From Helicobacteraceae bacterium (GTDB lineage: Bacteria; Campylobacterota; Campylobacteria; Campylobacterales; SZUA-545): a stretch of 7,266 nt of DNA. Every line of letters begins with the position of its first letter. Positions within the stretch are counted from its first letter, which is position 1. This document shows, piece after piece, positions 1-6,062 of this stretch. Location of the stretch: the NCBI GenBank assembly GCA_011390075.1, contig JAABTA010000046.1, positions 1 through 7,266 on the forward strand. Reading direction: 5' to 3'. Position numbers and translations under genes: made by a program. Below the pieces are notes generated by a model. The model searched no databases, was not told the origin of the DNA, and saw only the letters and a list, made by a program, of their open reading frames with translations.

Positions 1-180
1 AAACAGTCTATTGTTGACGCTCTTATAAGCATTTCACAAGAAAATGGCATCCGTGTACTTGCTGAGGGAATTGAGACACAAGAGGAGTTTCAGTACTTTT
101 TATCAAAAGATATTGACTACGCCCAAGGCTATCTTTTTGCAAAACCAAACCCTGAACCGATTAGAAGAGTTGTGATTTAG
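1..180 (+). CDS. EAL-domain protein (c-di-GMP phosphodiesterase type), 3' end only
   Basis: The 59 codons present, ending in TAG at 178-180, form the C-terminal end of an EAL domain, the fold that hydrolyses cyclic di-GMP to pGpG. Two landmarks are visible: AEGIET (residues 21-26 of the fragment), which contains a conserved catalytic-site Glu, and QGYLFAKP (about residues 43-50), which closes the barrel. The EAL signature itself and any N-terminal GGDEF, PAS or membrane segments lie before the window, so catalytic competence and partner domains cannot be judged. The protein ends about 9 residues after the KP motif, as is usual when EAL is the last domain. It is transcribed towards the chemotaxis operon, so the two converge, with the tRNA between them. 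A functional link to chemotaxis is possible but not shown. Confidence 0.92.
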   Translation, partial: KQSIVDALISISQENGIRVLAEGIETQEEFQYFLSKDIDYAQGYLFAKPNPEPIRRVVI

Positions 181-401
181 TTATCTAATATCGAGAAGCT
201 TGAGAATCATTTGCTGGGTTGCATTAAAGCCTAAACTAAATGAGATCTCTAATACCAATCCCATTAAAAATAAAATGCATAGATGAACACAGAATGTTTT
301 CTCAACTTGCTTTTGGAATAGATTGAGCTAAAATTTTTTTGAAGTTTTAGCAAGAAAATTTTAATTGGCATTGATTAGTGCAGTGATAGAAATATCTAAA
401 G
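181..401. other. intergenic stretch without a convincing gene
   Basis: This 221-bp A/T-rich stretch lies between the EAL gene stop and the tRNA 3' end. The minus strand has an open frame of 48 codons from 327 to 181 ending in TAA, directly next to the EAL stop codon. Its first ATG is at 262-264, with no Shine-Dalgarno sequence. The plus strand shows nothing coding. The inverted repeat listed at 327-351 is the only clear structure. It may be a decayed gene end or part of an interspersed repeat; the sequence alone does not decide. Confidence 0.6.
327..351. repeat. 7-bp inverted repeat, possible weak bidirectional terminator
   Basis: GCTAAAA (327-333) and TTTTAGC (345-351) are perfect complements around an 11-base loop that holds a run of seven T. 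A second pairing, CTTGCT (306-311) with AGCAAG (349-354), competes for the same right arm. Neither strand has a proper U-tract after the stem and the stem is A/T-rich, so a factor-independent terminator is only a weak reading. The position between convergent transcripts (EAL gene on plus, tRNA on minus) is where one would be expected. Confidence 0.3.
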
Positions 402-478
402 TGGTAGCAAGACCGAGACTTGAACTCGGGACCTGTGCCTTATGAGAGCACCGCTCTAGCCAGCTGAGCTATCTTGCC
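402..478 (-). tRNA. tRNA-Met (CAT anticodon; tRNA-Ile2 not excluded)
   Basis: This is a full 77-nt cloverleaf with encoded CCA (402-404). The acceptor arms GGCAAGA and TCTTGCT pair over seven positions, with a G1-U72 wobble. The D-arm GCTC/GAGC, the 5-bp anticodon stem GTGCT/GGCAC (one G-U pair) with loop CTCATAA, and the T-arm CCGAG/CTCGG with TTCAAGT loop are all intact. The discriminator base is A. Initiator features (unpaired position 1-72, three G-C pairs in the anticodon stem) are absent, so it is not tRNA-fMet. A CAT anticodon may also belong to tRNA-Ile2, whose C34 is converted to lysidine by TilS. The A-U pairs at 4-69 and 5-68 lack the C-G pairs used by E. coli TilS, which leans mildly to elongator Met. 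It lies 62 nt downstream of cheB in the same direction. Confidence 0.96.
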
Positions 479-498
479 TTGTTTTTGTGAGGTGAAAT

Positions 499-504
499 AA
501 TATA
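499..504 (-). promoter_or_regulatory. candidate -10 element for the tRNA
   Basis: On the minus strand TATATT lies 20 nt before the tRNA 5' end, inside A/T-rich sequence, and would give a leader of about 13 nt. No -35 box is evident, which is common for housekeeping promoters in Campylobacterota. The tRNA could equally be processed from read-through of the chemotaxis operon, because no strong terminator separates it from cheB. Confidence 0.3.
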
Positions 505-540
505 CAACTAAAGCTTAAATAGAGCTTTGTATCTCAAAAT

Positions 541-1578
541 TTATGACATATTTTCTATTAAGTCCATAGCCTTTTGGGAAATCTTGGTTAAGGGAACAAT
601 CTCGTCAACTCCGCCGAGTTCAATAGCAACTTTTGGCATGCCAAAAACTACACTGGTTTTTTTGTCTTGGGCGATGGTTTTGGCTCCGGCGTCGTGCAAG
701 TTTTTCATGCCCTTTGCGCCATCTGAGCCCATGCCAGTAAGGATTATTCCTAGGGCGTTTGATCCTGCTGTTTTGGTTACAGAGTTAAACAAAACATCTA
801 CACTTGGTTTGTGTCCAGAGACAAGATGTCCGTCCCCAATCTCTACAAAATATTGGTGACCACTTCTTCTTAGAACCATGTGATATTCTCCTGGGGCAAT
901 AAGGGCTTGTCCCATTCGCACAAAATCACCACTCTTTGCCTCTTTGACATCAATCTCACATAAAGAGTTGATTCTTTGGGCAAATTGCCCTGTGAAGCTT
1001 CCTGGCATGTGTTGTACGATGACAATGCCAGGAGAGTTTTTAGGCATTCTTGTCAGCACCTCTTTAAGGGCTTCTGTTCCACCTGTTGAAGAGCCAATGG
1101 CGATGACTTTTCTTGTGGTTGAAGCTAGGGCACTTGTGGCAACTGTTCGTGGTTTGCTTGTCGTCTCTAGGGCACTTACTTTTGCTTTGGATGCACCGAT
1201 GACTTTGCCTATGAGCTCTTTTTCTATCTCATCAGAGCCATCATAGATATTAGAGTGAGGTTTGGCAACAAAATCCACAGCCCCAGCTTCTAAGGCATCC
1301 AGTGTGACTTGTGCTCCCTTTTGTGTCAGAGAGGAGACCATCACCACAGGGGTTGGTCTATGTCGCATTATTTTTTTTAAAAAAGTAATGCCATCCATTC
1401 TAGGCATCTCCACATCAAGGCAGATAACATCAGGGGAGAGTTGGACAATTTTATCTCTAGCAACATAGGCATCACTCGCCACACCGACAACCTCTATTTG
1501 AGGCGATTGCTGCAAGATCTCTTTTAAGACAGCTCTAGCTGTTGCACTATCATCAACAATTAAAACTTTTACGGCCAT
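541..1578 (-). CDS. cheB: CheB, receptor methylesterase/glutamine deamidase response regulator
   Basis: The 345-aa product has the classical CheB layout and length: an N-terminal receiver (residues 1-108), a linker (about 112-157) and a C-terminal methylesterase domain (about 158-343). The receiver shows acidic residues D9 and D10, phosphoacceptor D55 (LDVEMPRMDG) and K106. The esterase catalytic triad is complete: S164 in GSSTGG, H190 in VQHMP and D286 in GMGSDG, with the same numbering as E. coli CheB. It should remove methyl groups from, and deamidate, chemoreceptors when phosphorylated by CheA, in opposition to CheR. The ATG directly follows the cheD stop (TAGATG, no gap), with a purine-rich GGAGAAGGGA ribosome site inside the cheD end. 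The full receiver contrasts with Campylobacter jejuni CheB, which lacks one. It is the last gene of the operon. Confidence 0.97.
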   Translation of the reverse strand: MAVKVLIVDDSATARAVLKEILQQSPQIEVVGVASDAYVARDKIVQLSPDVICLDVEMPRMDGITFLKKIMRHRPTPVVMVSSLTQKGAQVTLDALEAGAVDFVAKPHSNIYDGSDEIEKELIGKVIGASKAKVSALETTSKPRTVATSALASTTRKVIAIGSSTGGTEALKEVLTRMPKNSPGIVIVQHMPGSFTGQFAQRINSLCEIDVKEAKSGDFVRMGQALIAPGEYHMVLRRSGHQYFVEIGDGHLVSGHKPSVDVLFNSVTKTAGSNALGIILTGMGSDGAKGMKNLHDAGAKTIAQDKKTSVVFGMPKVAIELGGVDEIVPLTKISQKAMDLIENMS

Positions 1579-2034
1579 CTAGTTCCCTTCTCCTGTGTAC
1601 CTTAAAAGAACTTTTCCTGTTTCACTTTTGAGAAGAATTCTTCTTCCCTTTGATCCTCCAACATCTTCTGCAGAGATAGAGATACGGTACTCCTTTAAGA
1701 TCTCTTTAGCAATGATAATGTTTTTTTTCCCAACCATCATATTCTCTATCTCTGTATTGTAGATATTGGCTCCACCGAAAACTTTTGCCTCTAAGTTTCT
1801 TATATTGCAGCCAATATTTTGCATGTTCTCAATCATTCTTGGAATAGAAATATTGCCATATTTAGGGGTTTGTAGTCCATTACCATTCCATAGAGGCACA
1901 AGGTAGTGGTTCATTGAACCAATTTTTTTGACTCTGTCATACAGGCACACAGCCACACAAGAGCCTAGAACGGTGGCAATTTCTGTAGGTTCGACACCAA
2001 TGTAGATCTCACCTACATGAATAAATTTTTTCAC
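1579..2034 (-). CDS. cheD: CheD, chemoreceptor glutamine deamidase
   Basis: This 151-aa protein matches CheD in length and motifs. It carries the nucleophile C26 in LGSCVAVCLYD, H43 in MNHYLVP, and T21 at the third position of the Cys-His-Thr triad known from Thermotoga CheD. The C-terminal end GGSKGRRILLKSETGKV is also typical. CheD deamidates specific receptor glutamines. In species with CheC it also binds that CheY-P phosphatase, but no CheC is seen here. The start is GTG at 2032-2034, chosen because AAGGAG lies 8 nt upstream and the N-terminal VGEI strand then fits the family. The gene follows the kinase-like gene after 17 nt and abuts cheB, so the two receptor-modifying enzymes are probably made together. 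Confidence 0.96.
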   Translation of the reverse strand: MKKFIHVGEIYIGVEPTEIATVLGSCVAVCLYDRVKKIGSMNHYLVPLWNGNGLQTPKYGNISIPRMIENMQNIGCNIRNLEAKVFGGANIYNTEIENMMVGKKNIIIAKEILKEYRISISAEDVGGSKGRRILLKSETGKVLLRYTGEGN

Positions 2035-2042
2035 CTATAAAT

Positions 2043-2048
2043 CTCCTT
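2043..2048 (-). promoter_or_regulatory. ribosome binding site that sets the cheD GTG start
   Basis: A perfect AAGGAG on the minus strand lies 8 nt before GTG at 2034, in the 17-nt gap after the kinase-like gene stop. It is one of the strongest ribosome sites of the operon and supports the non-ATG start. Confidence 0.8.
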
Positions 2049-2051
2049 AGC

Positions 2052-2951
2052 TTATAGCTCTACCATTTCATCGGCGTCGTCAAACTCATCAAATAGAAAA
2101 TCATTAGATCCACTCGAGATGCTATTGGCCACATCATCAGCAAGCTTAGGCAGTGTAACAGTAAAGAGAGTTATTTGATCTTTTGATGTGAATTCAATAT
2201 TTCCATCAAGAGATTCTACCAAGGCTCTTACAATACTCAACCCTAGTCCTAAGCCTGTATGCGATCGTGTTTTTCCTGATGTTTGCCGTGTGAAGCGGTT
2301 GTAGATCTCTTTGTGGAAGTCCAAAGAGATGCCCTCGCCATGATCTTCGACTTCGATGATAATATTTCCGTCACCCTCTTTGGCTCGCACCTCTACGGCA
2401 GAATCTGGAAAAGAGTACTCACAAGCATTGGAGATAAGATTAAGAAGAATCAAATAGATCTTGGAGGAGTCAGTAACAAAAACAAGATCTTTTCCTTCTA
2501 CAAAGTTTATAGAAAGGTTTTTTTGCTCAATAAGATATGTGAAAGATTCTAAGACATCATTAAAAATTGTCTCTAAAGAGACAGTAGAAAAGTCACTAGA
2601 GATCTCTCCTGCCTCAATCTCAGAGGCAGAGAAAATATTTTTGAGTTGGAAGTCTATTCTTAAAACTTCTTCGTTAATCATTCTTGAAATTGCATCAAAT
2701 TTCTCTGGATTTTTTTTGGAAACCAAATTCTTACTAAGGCTCAAAAGCGTTGAGATTGGATTATTAAACTCATTTTTAATGAGGGATAAAAATTTGCTTT
2801 TAACCTCTTCTGCCTCTTTTGCCTGCTCGTTTAGATCCAGAAGTTTTTTTGTCATAAACTCCATCTCTTGCAAAGAGGCTGTTTTTTCCTCAAATCTTCG
2901 AGAGATCTCTGCTACAAGAACATCATCTTTTACATCTTCAATACTTGCCAT
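2052..2951 (-). CDS. soluble histidine-kinase-like ATPase with degenerate H-box (His replaced by Asn)
   Basis: The 299-aa protein has no signal peptide, membrane segment or PAS/GAF sensor. In order it has a charged, probably coiled-coil N-terminus (residues about 1-50), a HisKA-like dimerisation helix pair (about 50-112), a HATPase_c domain (about 124-268) and an acidic tail (285-299, DEFDDADEMVEL). The ATP-binding boxes are present: N box NLISNACEYS (N175), G1 DHGEGIS (D203), F box YNRF, and G2 GLGLGLSIV. In the H-box FLSLIKNEFNNPI the phosphoacceptor His is N60, while E61, N64 and P65 are kept. Normal autophosphorylation is therefore not expected; an ATP-controlled phosphatase, adaptor or trans-acting kinase role is possible. 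The ATG is 2 nt after the cheR stop, with AAAGGA inside the cheR end. The domain assignment is secure; the function is inference. Confidence 0.87.
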   Translation of the reverse strand: MASIEDVKDDVLVAEISRRFEEKTASLQEMEFMTKKLLDLNEQAKEAEEVKSKFLSLIKNEFNNPISTLLSLSKNLVSKKNPEKFDAISRMINEEVLRIDFQLKNIFSASEIEAGEISSDFSTVSLETIFNDVLESFTYLIEQKNLSINFVEGKDLVFVTDSSKIYLILLNLISNACEYSFPDSAVEVRAKEGDGNIIIEVEDHGEGISLDFHKEIYNRFTRQTSGKTRSHTGLGLGLSIVRALVESLDGNIEFTSKDQITLFTVTLPKLADDVANSISSGSNDFLFDEFDDADEMVEL

Positions 2952-2953
2952 TA

Positions 2954-3772
2954 TTAAATCCTTTCATAGATGGACGGTCTTACTGTTTTAAACTCTTTGT
3001 TGTTTCTTGTGAGAGACTCGGAGTGACCAATAAAAAGCAATCCATTTTCTGATAATATTTTATGAAAATTAGAGACTAACTTCATTTGCGAGCTCCCATC
3101 AAAGTATATCATGACATTTCTACAGAATATAAAATCAAATCTATTTTTAAAGATAGAAAAATCGTCATACACCAGATTAAACATCCGAAAAGTAATTTGG
3201 GCTTTAAGATCTTCTTTAATTGCATAGGGAGCTTGTGGATCTCTTTTGTCAATGTCAAAATATCTTTGGAGGATATGTTTTGGCAATCCTGCAATATCTT
3301 TTGCCACATATCTTCCACTGATAGCTTTTTCGAGCACCTTTTTTGAGATATCCGTAGCTAGGATTTTAATATCATACTCTTTGTAGTGATCGAGGTTCTC
3401 TTTTAAAAAGATAGCAATAGAGTAAGGCTCCTCTCCGCTCGAACACGCTGCAGACCAGATGCGAATTTTTCTAGTGGATGCAAAGATTGTATTAATGTTT
3501 TCTCTAAGATACGCCCATTGGGGCTCCTCTCTAAAAAAAGAGGTCACATTGGTGCTAATAGCGCTAATTAGGTGAAAAATCTCCTCTTCTTTGTGATCTT
3601 GTATGTAGTAGTAGTAATCGTCATAGCTACTAAGACCAAGCGCTTTGAGCCTTTTAGAGAGCCTGCTTTGTACTAGTCCAATTTTCTTATCACTTAAAGA
3701 GATCCCCACCTCTTTATAGATAAAATCTCTAAAAAGATCAAACTCTTTTTGAGAAATTCGCAACTCTGTCAC
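2954..3772 (-). CDS. cheR: CheR, chemoreceptor glutamate methyltransferase
   Basis: This 272-aa protein is a standard single-unit CheR without TPR extension. The all-helical N-terminal domain (about 1-70) is followed by STNVTSFFRE (73-82), characteristic of the family, and by the SAM-binding domain with RIWSAACSSGEEPYSIA. ATDIS, the FDFIFCRNVMIYF segment and GHSESL are also present. It methylates receptor glutamates using S-adenosylmethionine, opposing CheB. The start is GTG at 3770-3772, 3 nt after the cheA stop; only a weak GGA lies upstream, so translation may be coupled to cheA termination. No ATG occurs nearby in frame and the family N-terminus (ISQKEFDLFRDFIY) would be lost with a later start. 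All catalytic motifs appear intact. Confidence 0.96.
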   Translation of the reverse strand: MTELRISQKEFDLFRDFIYKEVGISLSDKKIGLVQSRLSKRLKALGLSSYDDYYYYIQDHKEEEIFHLISAISTNVTSFFREEPQWAYLRENINTIFASTRKIRIWSAACSSGEEPYSIAIFLKENLDHYKEYDIKILATDISKKVLEKAISGRYVAKDIAGLPKHILQRYFDIDKRDPQAPYAIKEDLKAQITFRMFNLVYDDFSIFKNRFDFIFCRNVMIYFDGSSQMKLVSNFHKILSENGLLFIGHSESLTRNNKEFKTVRPSIYERI

Positions 3773-3775
3773 AGG

Positions 3776-5788
3776 CTAAAAAATTCCATCAATATTCAAA
3801 ATAAGGGCCACCTCACCATTACCCATTACAGCACCACCAGAGATCTCTTTAAGTTTTGCCAAAGCTTTTCCAAGGGATTTGATAACCACTTGCTGTCTGC
3901 CTACAAGTTCGTCAACAAATATAGTAAATCTTCCATTTTCGTTCTCTACACACACAAGGGTGCCTTCTGTGATTGGAGGAGCGTCTTCGCTTAAACCCAA
4001 GAGCTGATTGAGTCTTACGATTGGAAGCAGTTCATCTCTTAAATTGACATACTCCCCCTTGCCTTGGGCTGTGTGTAAGATATCTTCTGTTGGTCTAAAG
4101 CTCTCTACGATTGAGAGGGTAGGGATGATGTATGTGTCTCCACAACTCCTTACTAACATTCCATCAATAATTGCCAGTGTCAGAGGTAGGAGAATCCTAA
4201 AAGTCGTTCCCTTGCCAAGTTCGGACTCTATCTCAATTTTTCCATGCAAGCCTTCAATAAAGTTTTTGACAACATCAAGACCAACACCCCTTCCTGAAAT
4301 ATCTGAGATCTTCTCTGCAGTTGAGAAGCCAGCCTGCAAGATAAAACTATACACTTGAGAATCGGTGTACTCCTCAGTGGGGCTGGCTATATCTCGTTCA
4401 ATAGCCTTTTTAAGAATAACATCTCTATTAATACCTCTACCATCGTCACTGACTTCAATGGCAATGTTGCCACCCTTGTGAAAGGCTCGTAAAGAGACAT
4501 TTCCAGCAGGAGATTTGCCGGCGACTTTTCTATCTTCTGCTGTTGCTTCTATACCATGATCTACTGAGTTTCTTATGAGGTGAATAAGAGGATCAGCGAG
4601 TTTATCGACCATTGTTTTATCAATCTCTGTATCTTCTCCTTGCACATCAAGAATAATCTCTTTTTTCACTTTTTTAGAGGAGTCTCTCACTACTCTTTTC
4701 ATCTTGTCAAAAGTGTCTTTAATTGGGACCATTCTAAGGCTCATCACTCTATTTTGAATCAGTCTTGTAATTTTTGAGAGCGTCTCAATTGTTTTATTGA
4801 CACCTTCATCTTCCAAGTCACTAATTTTTCTGTTTTCTCCTAAAAAGTTTTGGGCAATAACAAGCTCTCCTACAGAATCAAAAAGTTCATCGAGTTTGGT
4901 TGTATCTATCTTGACAAAAGATTTTGGCTCATCTTTTTTCTTCTGATTTTTAGGTGGAGTTTTTCCCTTAGGGGCTTGGGTTAGAGGCTCTTCTTCCTCT
5001 TGAGGAGCCTCCTTTTTAGCTGGCGTTTCTACAAGTTTTATATCAAACTCATCTGCTTCTACAAACTCAAAGATCTCTTCAATATTTGCAACCTCTTTGG
5101 TTGTTGCTAAAAAGATTGTAATCTTGGGGATATAGCACTTTTGAATATCAATAGTTGAAAGATCTGGAACCTTTGACATGTCCCATGTTGATTCTAAAAT
5201 TCTTCCCTCTTCGCTAATAAGTTTAAAAAAGGTTCCGTGATCATAGCCTCTAAAATAGATGTCTTCATCAAATTTAAGAGTAATCTCTATGAGTTTCTCT
5301 TCGTTTTCTAGCTTAGATAGAAGAGGGTTTTCATCAAATTCGTTGGCAATATCTCCTGTTGGTGCCTCTTGAGCGCTCAGATCAGGTTCTGGCAAGCCAT
5401 CTTTTTTTGCTGAGAGAATTTTTTGTATGTCATGAAGACATCGCTCATAGTTTTCCGGGTTGCCTTCGTACTCTTCCACCTCGTATTCTAAAACAGCTTT
5501 AATAATATCAACAGCTTCTAAAAATACATCAATAACCTCAGAGGTTACCTCGTCATCAGAGGTTCTAAAATAATCAAGGGCATCTTCAAAATGGTGAACA
5601 AACTCGCCAAGTCTTCCAAATCCAAAGGAGTTGGCACTGCCTTTAAGCGTATGCACACCACGAAAAAGCTGATCGAGTATCCCTTTATCGTTAGGATTCT
5701 CCTCAAAGTTAATAATCTCAATGTCAAGAGTCTCAATAATTTCATTAGCCTCTTCTATAAATATCTGTTTTAGTTTCGCTTTATCCAT
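3776..5788 (-). CDS. cheA: CheA, chemotaxis sensor histidine kinase (no fused receiver)
   Basis: The 670-aa product has all five CheA modules. P1/HPt (about 1-105) carries the phosphoacceptor H46 in VHTLKGSANSFGFGRL. A P2-like domain (about 165-253) probably docks CheY/CheB. A Lys/Glu/Pro-rich linker (255-290) follows, then P3 dimerisation (about 293-355). P4 ATPase (about 356-537) has N box HLIRNSVDHGIE, G1 SDDGRGI and G2 GRGVGLDVVK. P5 (about 540-670) is the CheW-like receptor-coupling domain. It phosphorylates CheY and CheB in receptor arrays. The protein ends right after P5, so it lacks the C-terminal receiver found in Campylobacter/Helicobacter CheA. The ATG at 5786-5788 overlaps the STAS gene stop by 8 nt and an in-frame TAA two codons upstream fixes this start; the ribosome site is weak, suggesting translational coupling. 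Confidence 0.97.
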   Translation of the reverse strand: MDKAKLKQIFIEEANEIIETLDIEIINFEENPNDKGILDQLFRGVHTLKGSANSFGFGRLGEFVHHFEDALDYFRTSDDEVTSEVIDVFLEAVDIIKAVLEYEVEEYEGNPENYERCLHDIQKILSAKKDGLPEPDLSAQEAPTGDIANEFDENPLLSKLENEEKLIEITLKFDEDIYFRGYDHGTFFKLISEEGRILESTWDMSKVPDLSTIDIQKCYIPKITIFLATTKEVANIEEIFEFVEADEFDIKLVETPAKKEAPQEEEEPLTQAPKGKTPPKNQKKKDEPKSFVKIDTTKLDELFDSVGELVIAQNFLGENRKISDLEDEGVNKTIETLSKITRLIQNRVMSLRMVPIKDTFDKMKRVVRDSSKKVKKEIILDVQGEDTEIDKTMVDKLADPLIHLIRNSVDHGIEATAEDRKVAGKSPAGNVSLRAFHKGGNIAIEVSDDGRGINRDVILKKAIERDIASPTEEYTDSQVYSFILQAGFSTAEKISDISGRGVGLDVVKNFIEGLHGKIEIESELGKGTTFRILLPLTLAIIDGMLVRSCGDTYIIPTLSIVESFRPTEDILHTAQGKGEYVNLRDELLPIVRLNQLLGLSEDAPPITEGTLVCVENENGRFTIFVDELVGRQQVVIKSLGKALAKLKEISGGAVMGNGEVALILNIDGIF

Positions 5789-5801
5789 TGCTTATCCATT
5801 G
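5781..5801. repeat. tandem 10-bp direct repeat across the STAS/cheA junction
   Basis: TTATCCATTG occurs at 5781-5790 and again at 5792-5801, one base apart. On the coding strand each copy reads CAATGGATAA, so each has an ATG and a TAA. The downstream copy supplies the cheA start and the STAS stop. The upstream copy gives an out-of-frame ATG (5797-5799) that would end after nine codons. It may be a small duplication that created the coupled overlap. Confidence 0.85.
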
Positions 5802-6050
5802 TATTGTTCCAAGATTTTTAAAAAGTGTGCACTCTTTTTCTATAACGGGTATCTTTATCTCTGGCTTAGATTTTTTGATTGCAAACAGAAGCTGAAAAAT
5901 TGAGGAGGAGGTAAAAAGTTCTGGTGCCTCTTCTTCAAAGTGTATCTCTTCTATAAACTCTAATCGTGATTCAATAAAATTTTTTAGCTCTTCAACATCG
6001 GATACATCCATCTCTGAGCTAATAACTAAAACATCTCCATCAATATACAT
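5781..6050 (-). CDS. small STAS-domain protein (anti-sigma-factor-antagonist-like)
   Basis: This 89-aa, single-domain protein looks like a stand-alone STAS fold of the SpoIIAA/MlaB type. It has an N-terminal beta strand (DVLVISSEMD), a helix (VEELKNFIESRL), an acidic strand-loop (35-45), then FTSSSIFQLLFAIKK (46-60). That last segment matches the usual DSSG-x-x-x-LL helix start, with S48 at the phosphoserine position but the preceding Asp replaced by Thr47 and the Gly by Ser50. Sequence similarity is modest, so the fold call is an inference from pattern. STAS proteins occur in some chemosensory operons, where their role is poorly known. The ATG at 6048-6050 has AAAGG about 9 nt upstream; the gene starts 12 nt after cheW and its stop lies inside cheA, so expression is tied to cheA. 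Confidence 0.72.
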   Translation of the reverse strand: MYIDGDVLVISSEMDVSDVEELKNFIESRLEFIEEIHFEEEAPELFTSSSIFQLLFAIKKSKPEIKIPVIEKECTLFKNLGTIQWISNG

Positions 6051-6062
6051 GTAATTACGCCT

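Noticed and set aside
181..264. A 27-codon minus-strand gene starting at ATG 262-264
   Set aside because: No Shine-Dalgarno sequence, no family I recognise, and the open frame runs on upstream of the ATG, so it is noted only as a possible remnant or repeat.
510..528. Hairpin AAAGCT/AGCTTT between cheB and the tRNA as operon terminator
   Set aside because: The 6-bp A/T-rich stem has a 7-nt loop and no U-tract follows it in the minus direction.
527..1468. Plus-strand open frames opposite cheB
   Set aside because: They are antisense shadows of a full-length cheB with an intact catalytic triad and show no recognisable domain.
2461..2991. Long plus-strand open frame (176 codons) antisense to the kinase-like gene
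   Set aside because: It mirrors a well-supported HATPase gene, its product is Ser-rich low-complexity typical of reverse-strand reading, and no ribosome site precedes it.
5797..5799. Upstream ATG of the repeat as the true cheA start
   Set aside because: It is 11 nt from the cheA ATG, so out of frame, and its frame closes after nine codons.
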